Below are positions 25,258 to 34,539 of a stretch of DNA of 64,000 nt, piece by piece. Each line of letters begins with the position of its first letter. Positions within the stretch are counted from its first letter, which is position 1. This DNA comes from Chloroflexi bacterium HGW-Chloroflexi-10 (GTDB taxonomy: Bacteria; Chloroflexota; Anaerolineae; Anaerolineales; Anaerolineaceae): contig PHBZ01000007.1 of assembly GCA_002840755.1 (NCBI GenBank), forward strand, positions 62,001 through 126,000, given 5' to 3'. The notes under the pieces are model-generated. The model was given only the letters and a program-made list of their open reading frames with translations. It had not been told where the DNA came from and searched no databases. The position numbers and the translations under genes were made by a program.

Positions 25258-25461
25258 ATGAACAGCGATATTGTGAAAGGCAAATGGTTACAAATTCGTG
25301 GCGATATTAAAAAGGCCTGGGGCAAATTGACGGACGACGAATTGGATCAGGCGAATGGGCAAGTCGACAAATTAGCCGGTTTGGTTCAGGAACGTTATGG
25401 AATTACACGAGAACAATTCGAAAAACAAATGAACGATCTCGTGAAACGCTATGAATCTTAA
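25258..25461 (+). CDS. CsbD-family stress protein
   Basis: This 67-residue hydrophilic protein matches the CsbD/YjbJ family along its whole length (KGKWLQIRGDIKKAWGKLTDDEL, then the YGITREQFEKQM helix). These are abundant general-stress proteins of unknown function. AAGGAG is seven bases before the ATG. A stable stem-loop without a T-run follows and may stabilise its mRNA. Confidence 0.9.
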   Translation: MNSDIVKGKWLQIRGDIKKAWGKLTDDELDQANGQVDKLAGLVQERYGITREQFEKQMNDLVKRYES

Positions 25462-25484
25462 TTGATTAAAGATAAAGAAATCTT

Positions 25485-25514
25485 CCCGCGGTGGGGATGG
25501 TTCCTCACCGCGGG
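25485..25514 (+). other. Stable intercistronic stem-loop after csbD-like gene
   Basis: CCCGCGGTG pairs with CACCGCGGG and the stem extends with one wobble to 13 bp around TGGT. No T-run follows, so it is better read as an mRNA-stabilising or processing element than as a terminator. Confidence 0.6.
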
Positions 25515-25555
25515 GGTAAGAAAACCAATTAGTAAATTTTAAAAAGGAGTAAAAA

Positions 25556-25819
25556 ATGGGACTGTTATCCTGGATTATTGTTGGGCTGATCGCCGGTTGG
25601 TTAGCCGGTATGGTGATGAAAACCGGTTTTGGTTTATTAGGTAACATCATTATTGGTGTGGTAGGTGGTTTATTGGGCGGCTGGTTAGCCGGCGTATTCC
25701 TGGGTATTCCAGATCCGCTTAGCGGCATCAACCTGCCATCCATTTTAGTATCGTTTATTGGTGCGGTGGTATTGATTGCTATAATACGCCTTTTCACCGG
25801 ACGAAGAATAACCACTTAA
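25556..25819 (+). CDS. GlsB/YeaQ/YmgE-family stress membrane protein
   Basis: This 87-residue protein has three Gly-rich membrane helices with the family pattern LIAGWLAGMVM, GNIIIGVVGGLLGGWLAG and a C-terminal helix ending in RLFTGRR. The family (also called transglycosylase-associated protein) is linked to stress and biofilm conditions with no proven activity. AAGGAG precedes the ATG. A strong terminator follows the stop. Confidence 0.9.
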   Translation: MGLLSWIIVGLIAGWLAGMVMKTGFGLLGNIIIGVVGGLLGGWLAGVFLGIPDPLSGINLPSILVSFIGAVVLIAIIRLFTGRRITT

Positions 25820-25837
25820 TGGTCAGGTAAAAATATT

Positions 25838-25875
25838 CACTGGCTGGGATCGCAAAGATCCCAGCCAGTGTCCTT
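25838..25875 (+). terminator. Terminator after the GlsB-family gene
   Basis: A 14-bp perfect stem (CACTGGCTGGGATC, 5-nt loop) is followed by TCCTTT. It separates the stress-protein gene from the histidine kinase gene. Confidence 0.85.
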
Positions 25876-25940
25876 TATAATAATAAAGTGCAATATGTTT
25901 TTAATATATTCATAACAACGATCAATTTAGGAAAAACATT

Positions 25941-27374
25941 ATGTTAAGACTCGCCGGACAAATTACACGTGAAAACAATCCGGAACTTTTTGCTGTTTTG
26001 GACCAGTTAAATCTGTCTATTGTAATTTTTTCGGCGTCTGGCGTCTTGCTATATGGAAATCAACAGGCAAATCAGCTAGCCAATATGGGGGGTAAAGAAC
26101 TACCAGGTACATTAATTTGGGATTTGCCCATTTGGAATGATCCACAAAAAACGAAAAAAAACTTCTTTCGTTTTATAAAAATCCTTGAACGTGAGAAATC
26201 ATTTTCTTTTGAACTTAAAATTCCGGATGGAAAAAATAACCGCGTAATTCACTTTGAATTAACCCCATTTTTTAATACGGTTGGAGAATTGGAAAGCGTG
26301 ATTGCGCAGGGTCAAGATGTTACAGCGTACCACCATGTGGAAGATCAATTAAAGGCCCAAAAACAATTATTATCGGTAACGGTGGATAGCGCCCCATTGG
26401 TATTGTTTGTTGTGGATCGGAACGGCATTGTACGTCTTTCCGCTGGAAAAGCACGCCAATTATTGAAAGACCGGAGACTGCATTCATTAGGAAAACACAT
26501 TAAAGACATATATGCCGATCATCCTGAGGTTATTCAAAATATTGCCAGAGCAATGAGCGGGGAACAATTTGGCACGCAATTGCGATTAATGGATCTGGTA
26601 TTTGAAGTAAGTTACGCGCCTTTATATGATGAAAACGGGGAAATTATTGGTGTAGTCGGCGTCGCGACGGATATGACCTCTCAAGCACAAATCGAAGCGG
26701 AGTTGGAGGAAACGCAGCACCGGCTTATTCAAGCCAGTGAAACGGAACGATTACGTCTCGCACAAGATTTACATGATGGTCCCTTACAAGAAATAATTGC
26801 CATAACCTATCAATTACAGACATTGGAAGCCGGATTAACGCATACACAAGATTACGAAACGCTAAAAAATGTGCAAGATGCATTACAAGACGCAGTGCGC
26901 AGCGTGCGAATTTTTTGTTCCGAATTACGACCGCCAACTTTAGCACCGTTCGGTCTGGAAAAAGCCATTCGATCCTACGCAGAACAATACCAAAAAATGC
27001 ACCCTGAAACATTGATCCTTATGGATTTGGATTCAGATAAACAATCGCTGCCAGAGATGACCCGGTTAACTTTATTTCGAATTTTCCAGGAAGCTATGAA
27101 TAATGTCTGGCGGCATGCGGAGGCAACCTTAGTACGCGTTCGTTTAAGTTTAACAGATACGAATATTACCCTGGAAATTAAGGATAATGGGAAAGGTTTC
27201 GTTATTCCAAGCCGGTGGGTGACGATGGCACGCCAGGGCCATTTGGGTTTGGTAGGAGCGATGGAACGCGCGCAAGGCCTGGGAGGCAATTTACATATCA
27301 CAACAAATCCAGGTGAAGGAGTTACCCTGCAAGTTTCAGTAAAAAGGCCTGAAGGAAAACTCAAAGAGGAGTAA
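25941..27374 (+). CDS. PAS-domain sensor histidine kinase, NarX/DesK type
   Basis: This 477-residue kinase has two PAS domains (about 15-130 and 135-255), a HisKA_3 dimerisation helix with the phospho-acceptor H278 (LAQDLHDGPLQE), and an HATPase domain with N box FQEAMNNVWRHA, DNGKGF and HLGLVGAMERA. There is no membrane segment, so sensing is cytoplasmic. Its stop is followed after 2 bp by the LuxR response regulator gene, its certain partner; the atypical regulator at 24459 may be a second one. Confidence 0.93.
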   Translation: MLRLAGQITRENNPELFAVLDQLNLSIVIFSASGVLLYGNQQANQLANMGGKELPGTLIWDLPIWNDPQKTKKNFFRFIKILEREKSFSFELKIPDGKNNRVIHFELTPFFNTVGELESVIAQGQDVTAYHHVEDQLKAQKQLLSVTVDSAPLVLFVVDRNGIVRLSAGKARQLLKDRRLHSLGKHIKDIYADHPEVIQNIARAMSGEQFGTQLRLMDLVFEVSYAPLYDENGEIIGVVGVATDMTSQAQIEAELEETQHRLIQASETERLRLAQDLHDGPLQEIIAITYQLQTLEAGLTHTQDYETLKNVQDALQDAVRSVRIFCSELRPPTLAPFGLEKAIRSYAEQYQKMHPETLILMDLDSDKQSLPEMTRLTLFRIFQEAMNNVWRHAEATLVRVRLSLTDTNITLEIKDNGKGFVIPSRWVTMARQGHLGLVGAMERAQGLGGNLHITTNPGEGVTLQVSVKRPEGKLKEE

Positions 27375-27376
27375 AA

Positions 27377-28003
27377 ATGGTTCGTGTAATATTGGCAGAT
27401 GATCATCCGATTGTTCGTTCCGGAATTCGCAATTTATTAGAAAAATCTGGTCAGGTTGAAATTGTTGCCGAAGCAGCAACCGGTAGTGAAGCGTATAATT
27501 TGGTCAAACAGCACCTGCCGGATGTTCTGTTATTGGATATGGAATTACCGGAAATTGATGGACCCGAATTAGCCCGCCGTGTAAATAGCGAGTTTTCTCA
27601 GGTGAAAGTACTGGCGTTAAGTGCTTATGATGACAGCCAATATATTTTGCAGGTATTAGAAAATGGAGCATCCGGATACCTGTTAAAAGAGGAAGCACCT
27701 CAGGCGATTGTGGATGCTGTTCTAGGTGTGGCACGCGGTGAACAGGGGTGGATGAGCCGGAAAATTTCAGCGCAGATGGTAAACCTGATGCGAGGTGAAA
27801 GCAAACCTGCAATATTATTAACGACGCGTGAGCATGAAGTGCTCAGCTTAATCATTGAAGGAAAGACCAACCAGGCCATTGCCCATGAATTAGGCATCAG
27901 TGATAAAACGGTTGAAAAATATGTTGAGTCGTTATTTGCCAAGTTGGATGTAAGTTCCCGGGTGGAAGCGGCAGTGAAAGCCGTGCGAGAGAATCTTGTA
28001 TAA
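27377..28003 (+). CDS. LuxR/NarL-family response regulator
   Basis: This 208-residue regulator has a receiver with D8-D9, phospho-acceptor D54 and Lys in LLKEE, then a canonical LuxR helix-turn-helix (LTTREHEVLSLIIEGKTN, then ISDKTVEKYV). GAGGAG precedes the ATG, and the kinase stop is 2 bp upstream. It probably drives the YtxH, CsbD and GlsB genes just upstream, an inference from position. Confidence 0.95.
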   Translation: MVRVILADDHPIVRSGIRNLLEKSGQVEIVAEAATGSEAYNLVKQHLPDVLLLDMELPEIDGPELARRVNSEFSQVKVLALSAYDDSQYILQVLENGASGYLLKEEAPQAIVDAVLGVARGEQGWMSRKISAQMVNLMRGESKPAILLTTREHEVLSLIIEGKTNQAIAHELGISDKTVEKYVESLFAKLDVSSRVEAAVKAVRENLV

Positions 28004-28084
28004 TGGATATTCCACACCAAGTAACCTGATATGATCAGTACAGGCATATCTGCAAACATCAAAGAAGTTGGTCTGTAAATCTAT

Positions 28085-28576
28085 ATGCTGCTTGATTTTT
28101 TGTTTCAAATCTGGAAACGGTTGAATGGCAGGCTGCAATGGTGGCTTATCTGGTTATTCAACAGTAAATTCATGGTGTCTGTTGCGGGTGTTATTTTCGA
28201 CGATGCGGGCAAGATTCTTTTGCAGCGCCACCGGCACTGGGTACCGGATGTGTGGGGGTTACCCGGCGGTATTGTGCAGCGCGACGAAACCCTGGAAGCA
28301 GCCTTAGCTCGGGAAGTGCTGGAGGAGAGCAACCTGCGGGTTATGGATGTTGAGATGCTACGGGTGGAGAGCCGCTACCGTTTGCGCATGGAAGTGTATT
28401 TCCGCGCACGGCTGGATTCAGAGCCGCAGACACTTAAGATCCAAAAAGAGGAAGTGATTGAGGCACGTTTTTTCTGCCCAAACGAACTACCTGATAATAT
28501 TTTGCCAATCCAAAAAATGGCGATTCAACTGGCGTTGACTCACCCGCCTGCTGCCGCCCGCTTGTCTCAAGGATAA
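28085..28576 (+). CDS. NUDIX hydrolase
   Basis: This 163-residue protein has an N-terminal amphipathic helix (FQIWKRLNGRLQWWL) and a NUDIX domain. The Nudix box fits G-x5-E-x7-R-E-x2-E-E (GGIVQRDETLEAALAREVLEE), so magnesium-dependent cleavage of a nucleoside diphosphate derivative is expected. The N-terminal helix is common in this subgroup and supports the ATG at 28085. The substrate is not predictable. It follows the two-component genes by 81 bp. Confidence 0.88.
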   Translation: MLLDFLFQIWKRLNGRLQWWLIWLFNSKFMVSVAGVIFDDAGKILLQRHRHWVPDVWGLPGGIVQRDETLEAALAREVLEESNLRVMDVEMLRVESRYRLRMEVYFRARLDSEPQTLKIQKEEVIEARFFCPNELPDNILPIQKMAIQLALTHPPAAARLSQG

Positions 28577-28761
28577 AAACAACAACCCCTCACGAAAGTA
28601 CAGTTCGGGGAAAAGTAAATTGAGACTGATAAGCAGTAAGAAGAGATCATCTTTTAAAATAAGTTTACTTTTACGTTATCATTACTTTATCGTTTTAATA
28701 TATAATTTTTTAACCCATTCACACAACTTTATAGCATACCGATCCTATAGAAGGGGACATA

Positions 28762-30045
28762 ATGAAAAAAATCTGTAAACACATCGTGTTTTGGGTGATT
28801 CTGTTTTCCCTTTGCTTGTCTTCCTGTTCAACTGGAGGCGGTAGAAAAACTACAGTTTCTTCAACTGATGGCAAATGCCGAGATTTTATCTGTGTCGAAA
28901 TCTCGATTGCCGAACCCATCGTTCTCAACCAACCAATAGATGTGATAATCAAAATCCAGGCGTCGAAAAATCAACCAGATCTAGTTGTCGTCTTGATCGC
29001 AAGTCCGAGTGGCAAGGTTGAGTTTGCGCCTGATAAAGTTTGGTATTTTGATGCCCAGGCTGAACAGGAGCTTACGTTTACTTCCACGGTTACCTTCACG
29101 GCTCCAGGCGGATGGCAGGTGGCGGCTCAGGTCGGTTTTGTACAGGGCGGGTTTATTGTTGGAGATTTCGATCGAGTCATCATTGATGAAGATGGCACAG
29201 CTCACCTAAACCCAACCCCTGGCCCTTATCCCACCTCGGATGTTCTTCAGCCCGCCACACCGGATCCGCAAATACAGACGGCTACGGTTGCTGCTGAAGC
29301 GACGGCAGAATCCTTATCACCTAGAGCTGTTGGTTTTACACCCCAGGAGTTGATCGAAAAATGCGGCTGGAGTGTGGATCAGCCGGAAAGCCTGACAGAG
29401 TGGTCGGAGGCAGATATCCGGATTGCCTTCGACCTTCCTGAAATGGTTACTCTTGATCAGTGGATAGAAGAAAATTATGTAATTGGGTATAACGATCAGG
29501 AAAATGAACAGGCACTCTTACCTATTAAAGTGGGTCTATGTCCTTTGAAAGGATGGGTTGCGGATAGGCCTTCGATCTGGGAACACGATCTGCAATCTGG
29601 CATTGCTTTGATAGATTCGGTTAAGCTCCATTTTGTCGAAACGGGCATAATCCCAATGATGTTGGTTGTTTTGGATAAGCAAAACCAGCGCGTTGCATCG
29701 GTTGGGATGTTGGTCCAGGTGTTGACTGCCGAAGATTATCAAGAATATCAGGATCAACAGTTATTACCCACTGAATCAACGAGTGAGTTTATACCCGACC
29801 CCAGAATCAAATCTGACAGGAGCATTACCACAACCGAAATAATGGATGTAACGGTACAATGGCGCACCTTCGCGCAGGAAACATATGACACAGTGAGTTG
29901 GCCAGCGGGATCTCCATTATGGGAGGTGAGGGATATAACGGCCAACGATCAATTAATCCGGAAACGAGGGTTCGAAGAGAGGATGCCTATCTTGTGCCAG
30001 AACCAGCTTACTACTTTTGGGTTAAATCTTGGACATTCTGAATAG
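28762..30045 (+). CDS. Lipoprotein of unknown function
   Basis: This 427-residue protein has a lipoprotein signal ending in LSSC (Cys22), an early domain of beta-sandwich character (residues 40-150, VCVEISIAEPIVLNQPID), a short Thr/Pro/Ala linker (about 150-180), and a C-terminal region with no match I recognise. GAAGGGG precedes the ATG. It is flanked by unrelated genes and appears to be transcribed alone. Confidence 0.75.
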   Translation: MKKICKHIVFWVILFSLCLSSCSTGGGRKTTVSSTDGKCRDFICVEISIAEPIVLNQPIDVIIKIQASKNQPDLVVVLIASPSGKVEFAPDKVWYFDAQAEQELTFTSTVTFTAPGGWQVAAQVGFVQGGFIVGDFDRVIIDEDGTAHLNPTPGPYPTSDVLQPATPDPQIQTATVAAEATAESLSPRAVGFTPQELIEKCGWSVDQPESLTEWSEADIRIAFDLPEMVTLDQWIEENYVIGYNDQENEQALLPIKVGLCPLKGWVADRPSIWEHDLQSGIALIDSVKLHFVETGIIPMMLVVLDKQNQRVASVGMLVQVLTAEDYQEYQDQQLLPTESTSEFIPDPRIKSDRSITTTEIMDVTVQWRTFAQETYDTVSWPAGSPLWEVRDITANDQLIRKRGFEERMPILCQNQLTTFGLNLGHSE

Positions 30046-30399
30046 GATTAATGCGAAAGGGATTTACCCGGAATAAAAACTAGGCTACACTAAAATAGGT
30101 AACTTTTTACATCCTCTGAGACGAATCCGGTTACCTACCCGTTCCTTGGTCATTAAACAAACAAAATTCCTACCATAGAAAATTTTTAGTACTAACCAAG
30201 ACAACAAATGCAACTATGAGGTCAACCCTGATAGAGACAAAAACTGATTTAGGCAAGAGTTACACAAACAAACTCGCGATCATTACAACAATTTTCCGCA
30301 TTGAAGATTGTTTGTAAAAAAGGAGAAACAGGAAGCAAAGAAAATATCTGCCGAATTTGATTCTATAATACGAATACAATAAAATGAGGAGAACTGTTC
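30046..30399. other. Convergent intergenic region, no element recognised
   Basis: These 354 bp separate the end of the lipoprotein gene from the end of the leftward MFS gene. I see no clear hairpin terminator with a T-run, no RNA gene and no credible reading frame. A short palindrome (AGAACAGTTCT) lies just after the MFS stop. Confidence 0.4.
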
Positions 30400-31677
30400 T
30401 TAATCGGCAGTGAGAGGCTCAGGGCTGGAAGAACTGCCTGCCGCGGAGGTTGAGGCCTGACCTGCCAGATATACCAGGATACCGCCCACCAGGAAAAGGC
30501 CAATGTTCAGGATAAAGGGCAGGGTTTTATTGATCCCGGAAAGCGTTCCAGCGATCCATCCAAAAGGAGAGGTGATCAGGATAATGATTACATTCAGGAT
30601 GGATTGAATGCGGGCACGCTCCTGGGCGTCGATTGTCAGGACCATCATCCGGTCGACCAACGTACTGACGATGGCGGTGCTGCAAGCTTCCAGCAGGATA
30701 CTGAACAACACCAGCACATAACCACTTACCGGAGCAGTTACCAGCATGAACTGACTGAAGACGAAACCGGCAAAACCGAGCATGAGCGGAAACTTAAAAG
30801 GGATAGACCGTAATCGGGGAATGACAAAAAAGAAGCACAACAGCATCACCACCGATTTGGCGAAGGGGAAAATAGCGATATTCTGAGCAGGGATTTTGAG
30901 CTTTTCGGTCACAATGATCGACCAGAAAGTGCCGTTAATCATATAGCAGATGCTCAAGATGAGCATGATACCAGCCGTATACAGGGTTCTGGGAGAACGC
31001 AGCACCTGACGCAGTACATCTTTATATTCAACGAGGCTGACAAAGAGACTCGTCTGGTGTGTCTCCTGCATCCGCACCAAACCCTGTTGAGTTTCAGCTG
31101 TCATTTTATAGGTCAGAAACGCTTTGACAGCAAAACAGACAGCCGCGAACAAATACAGGATGCGTACGGTTGGAACCAGTGAATATGCCCGGACCATCAA
31201 CCCGGCGAAGGGGGCAAAAAACGCGGAGAGCATCCCGGCAATATAGATCCACGAAAAAATGTCAATTAACTGGTCAGGTTCGGAATCCTCGACCAGGAGG
31301 CACATCCATGAATTTTGGGATACACACATGAAACTGTTGATAATACCGGCGCCTAAAAAGAACCAGAAGTTTTGAGCCACAGCGGAGATTAATGACGGTA
31401 TTGTCCAGGAGATAAGGTCAAAGATCAGGGTTGTGCGGCGTCTACCGAGCTTATCGGTGATAACCCCGCTTAGCAAGGCCATGATTAATTGAAACAACCA
31501 GCTGATGCTGACGATTAAACCGATCTTGGAATCGGTCACACCCAGGGCGAGCATATATATGGAGACATAGGGTGCATACAGATGGAAAGGGATACCATTC
31601 AAAGGTTCAGCGTATACGCAGCCACGGGCATTCCCCTTGAAATTCAACAAGGATTTGAATAATGGATGAGTTGTCAT
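30400..31677 (-). CDS. MFS transporter of the alpha-glucoside locus
   Basis: This 425-residue protein has twelve predicted membrane helices and the loop 2-3 motif DKLGRRRTT of the major facilitator superfamily. The ATG at 31677 is preferred over the TTG at 31749 because a terminator-like hairpin (31712-31736) lies between them. It is last in the run ROK, binding protein, permeases, GH15, GH31, so it probably imports or exports a product of alpha-glucoside breakdown. Confidence 0.82.
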   Translation of the reverse strand: MTTHPLFKSLLNFKGNARGCVYAEPLNGIPFHLYAPYVSIYMLALGVTDSKIGLIVSISWLFQLIMALLSGVITDKLGRRRTTLIFDLISWTIPSLISAVAQNFWFFLGAGIINSFMCVSQNSWMCLLVEDSEPDQLIDIFSWIYIAGMLSAFFAPFAGLMVRAYSLVPTVRILYLFAAVCFAVKAFLTYKMTAETQQGLVRMQETHQTSLFVSLVEYKDVLRQVLRSPRTLYTAGIMLILSICYMINGTFWSIIVTEKLKIPAQNIAIFPFAKSVVMLLCFFFVIPRLRSIPFKFPLMLGFAGFVFSQFMLVTAPVSGYVLVLFSILLEACSTAIVSTLVDRMMVLTIDAQERARIQSILNVIIILITSPFGWIAGTLSGINKTLPFILNIGLFLVGGILVYLAGQASTSAAGSSSSPEPLTAD

Positions 31678-31711
31678 GTCGTCGGACTTTCCGGATTGAA
31701 TTATAGAAAAT

Positions 31712-31736
31712 CCCCCACCAAGCTGGTTGATGGGGG
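31712..31736 (-). terminator. Terminator-like hairpin after the first GH31 gene
   Basis: On the minus strand CCCCCATCAA pairs with TTGGTGGGGG around CCAGC (one wobble pair), followed by ATTTTCTATAATT. It could end most GH31 transcripts and lower MFS expression. Confidence 0.65.
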
Positions 31737-31752
31737 AAATGAAAGCCAAATA

Positions 31753-34539
31753 TTAGCGGATGATGATGCGTGAAGATTGGACAGGCCCGGCCAGGTGAAT
31801 CCTGGTCGCCTGTGCGTCGGCATCCCAGTGCCAGTCAGCGACAGCGGTATCAGACGCAGGGCCGCCTTCAACTGTCACGGATGCCGGCTGCGCGCCGAAG
31901 ATAAGCAGGTTCAGAGAATAGTCCAGGGCAGGGAGCGACACGCTGAGCGCGCCATCCTGCGCCGAACTCTCTACAGCTACACGAATCAAGCCGCTGGCTG
32001 TGGAAAGGGTGGTGGAAGCTGCCCCATCTTTAGCAGGGAAGATGCGCAGGGTAAGATGGTCAAATGTATCCACGCGGTTGCCAACCGGGCTGGGCAGTGC
32101 AGCGGATGCATCCAGATTGAGAGCGAGAATACTGCCTTGTTTCTGGAATACCGGGATGCGGCTGCGGGGAACATTCATCTCGATCAAAGCCGGTCCGTGA
32201 TGCAGTTCGGATGTCCACAGGTCTCGCCACTCCCCCTGCGGCAGGTACACCGGCCAGGTGGTGATACCTTCCTGTGTCACCGGGGCAACCAGAAGCGATT
32301 CACCAAACATATATTCATACGGGAATTCGCGGCACTGCCTATCTTTGGGGAATTCCAGCGGCAGTGTACGCATGAGCGGCAAGCCACTCCGGCTGGATTC
32401 AACCACCTGGCCGAGAATGTACGGGAGTAGATTGGTACGCAGGTTTGCAAACTGCTGGAAGAAAGGCATCACTTCAGCATCTCCGGTTTGCTCCTGAATA
32501 TTCCAGGGGGTGCGGTCGCGGCTGGGTTCGCGGCGATGGTTGACATCCGAATGATATTGCATGATCGGGCAGAATACAGAAAACGCAGCGGCGCGCAGGT
32601 AGAGTTCACTGCTGGGGAGAGGTCCGGCGAAGCCGGCGATATCCCAACCCATGAAGGGTACCCCGCACAGACCCACATTGAGCATGGCTCGCAGGGAAGC
32701 TCTAAAAGCATCCCAGGTGGAGTTTTCGTCGCCGGCCCAATGGCAGGGGGTATTTTGAGCACCGGTGTAGCCGGCCCGGCTGAATAGAACAAAATCCTCT
32801 CCGCGATGGCTCTGCATAAAACGTTGATAGGCGCTTTCATAATCCAGCGGGTAGGTATTGATCCCGCGGGTGCCGCGCAAACCGTTGGAAAAACGCGTTT
32901 CCGGGTCCCAGATATGTTCACCGCCATCGGTCTTGAATCCATCGACACCCATTTCCGTAACCAGGTATTCGTGTTTCTTAAACCACCAATCAGCGGCTTC
33001 CGGGTTGGTGAAATCGAAAACCAGGCTGTTGCGGAACCACGGCATATGCGCCTCCACCCGGTGCGGGCTGCCATCCGCCTTTGTGACGACATACCCGTGT
33101 TCAATGGCATAAACCTGGTCAACTTTATTCAACGTTTCATCCAGATTTTCTCTTGCCTCACCAAATTTGATGGTTGGATTCTGCCATAAAACCAGACGCA
33201 AACCGGCTTTATGGAGCTCATCAATCATGGATTTCGGATCCGGCCAGCGCCCTTCCGTCGGAAAGTGATAATCATTCAGATGAAGAAACTGTGAAGCCGG
33301 CAGTTGTTTATATTGTGCGTCATTCCAGATATAGAAATTGATCTCGTCACTCCACGCTTCGATCACCAGCACAGTCGCCGGGATCTGGTGCGTTTGTGCG
33401 AGTTGTAATTGATGAATGACTTCTGACTGACTGTTCCAATCGTTACTGCTCATCCATAGCCCAAAAGTCCAGGCCGGGGGCAACTTGGGTTTACCGGTTA
33501 GACCGGTGAATGCCTGAACAATTTCTCGTGGATGTTGCTGGAAAAGGAATTCCATTTTCAGGCCGACACCTTCGTCTTCAGCATGGCCGGTGATTGCCCA
33601 ACGGTTAGGCTCGTTTGCCGCCATGTCAAATTCTGCCTGACGATCCGTATTCAACCACAGCCCATACCCGCGAGAAGAGATAAAAAACGGGATAGGGATA
33701 TAGGAGCGTTTTTCCTGACTGGTATATTGTCCATACACATAATTATCAAGAATATTGCCGCGTTGGTCGAGAGCATTGAAGCGCTCACCGAATCCGTAAA
33801 ACGCTTCATCGTCCGGACTCACAAATCCCAGATTGTACTTCAACACTTTTCCATCCGCGCTTAACAAAACCCGGATAGGCCTTAAACTTTGCAGCGCCAG
33901 ACCATCGCTTTGCCGGGCAAATGCCAGCTTCAATGGATTGCCAGTCAGGGTAATGGACAGATCATCCCACGCTGTGGTGATCTGTTCCTTCATCATAAGA
34001 ATCGATTTCGGGGATATTTTTTCGGATGAGGCCGTCAGGCTGAGAGAGAGTGTGTTGGATGCATTGGGTTCAATCACGAGCCACACAACCAGGTTTTGAC
34101 GATCTGTGTTTAACTTTACAACCAGACGTTCGGAATTTTGTTCGACTGCCGCGACCGAAACTGCATCCACCCAGCCGGAAACGGAAAAGGAGAATTCTTC
34201 GGTCTGTGCATCTGCTCCCTTACTGGAAGAAAAAATCCGGTAGCTGACAATATCGCCGCTATTAAAGGCAGGCAGCTGAATTTTCCAGGAATCGGATGTC
34301 TCACCTTTAATGCAACCTTGCGCTTCAACGCGGTGGAATACCGGATCGACGGCAAGACGCCACAGGCACCAAACCGAATCGGCGGCCGGGTCTTGCCCGG
34401 TCTCGACACCCAGCGTTACCGGTTCACCGGCGATTGGGTCACGCGGAGAGCGTTCATACGGCAGAGGAATGTAAGGATGTTGTTCGCCATAGGGCTGATG
34501 CATCAGCATTGGTGATATAGGTGTTATAGAAGGTGTCAT
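31753..34539 (-). CDS. GH31 alpha-glucosidase/alpha-xylosidase family enzyme
   Basis: This 928-residue glycosidase has an N-terminal beta region, the GH31 (beta/alpha)8 barrel, and C-terminal beta domains. The catalytic nucleophile is D538 in GFKTDGGEH, and the acid/base is D604 in HWAGDENST. KTDGGE is closer to alpha-xylosidase-type GH31 enzymes than to the usual WxDMNE. No signal peptide is present, so it acts on imported oligosaccharides in the cytoplasm. Its ATG overlaps the GH15 stop (ATGA), with GGAGG ten bases upstream. Confidence 0.92.
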   Translation of the reverse strand: MTPSITPISPMLMHQPYGEQHPYIPLPYERSPRDPIAGEPVTLGVETGQDPAADSVWCLWRLAVDPVFHRVEAQGCIKGETSDSWKIQLPAFNSGDIVSYRIFSSSKGADAQTEEFSFSVSGWVDAVSVAAVEQNSERLVVKLNTDRQNLVVWLVIEPNASNTLSLSLTASSEKISPKSILMMKEQITTAWDDLSITLTGNPLKLAFARQSDGLALQSLRPIRVLLSADGKVLKYNLGFVSPDDEAFYGFGERFNALDQRGNILDNYVYGQYTSQEKRSYIPIPFFISSRGYGLWLNTDRQAEFDMAANEPNRWAITGHAEDEGVGLKMEFLFQQHPREIVQAFTGLTGKPKLPPAWTFGLWMSSNDWNSQSEVIHQLQLAQTHQIPATVLVIEAWSDEINFYIWNDAQYKQLPASQFLHLNDYHFPTEGRWPDPKSMIDELHKAGLRLVLWQNPTIKFGEARENLDETLNKVDQVYAIEHGYVVTKADGSPHRVEAHMPWFRNSLVFDFTNPEAADWWFKKHEYLVTEMGVDGFKTDGGEHIWDPETRFSNGLRGTRGINTYPLDYESAYQRFMQSHRGEDFVLFSRAGYTGAQNTPCHWAGDENSTWDAFRASLRAMLNVGLCGVPFMGWDIAGFAGPLPSSELYLRAAAFSVFCPIMQYHSDVNHRREPSRDRTPWNIQEQTGDAEVMPFFQQFANLRTNLLPYILGQVVESSRSGLPLMRTLPLEFPKDRQCREFPYEYMFGESLLVAPVTQEGITTWPVYLPQGEWRDLWTSELHHGPALIEMNVPRSRIPVFQKQGSILALNLDASAALPSPVGNRVDTFDHLTLRIFPAKDGAASTTLSTASGLIRVAVESSAQDGALSVSLPALDYSLNLLIFGAQPASVTVEGGPASDTAVADWHWDADAQATRIHLAGPVQSSRIIIR

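Noticed and set aside
31747..31749. TTG start at 31749 for the MFS gene
   Set aside because: A hairpin with the features of a terminator lies between this TTG and the ATG at 31677, and the added residues are not typical MFS.
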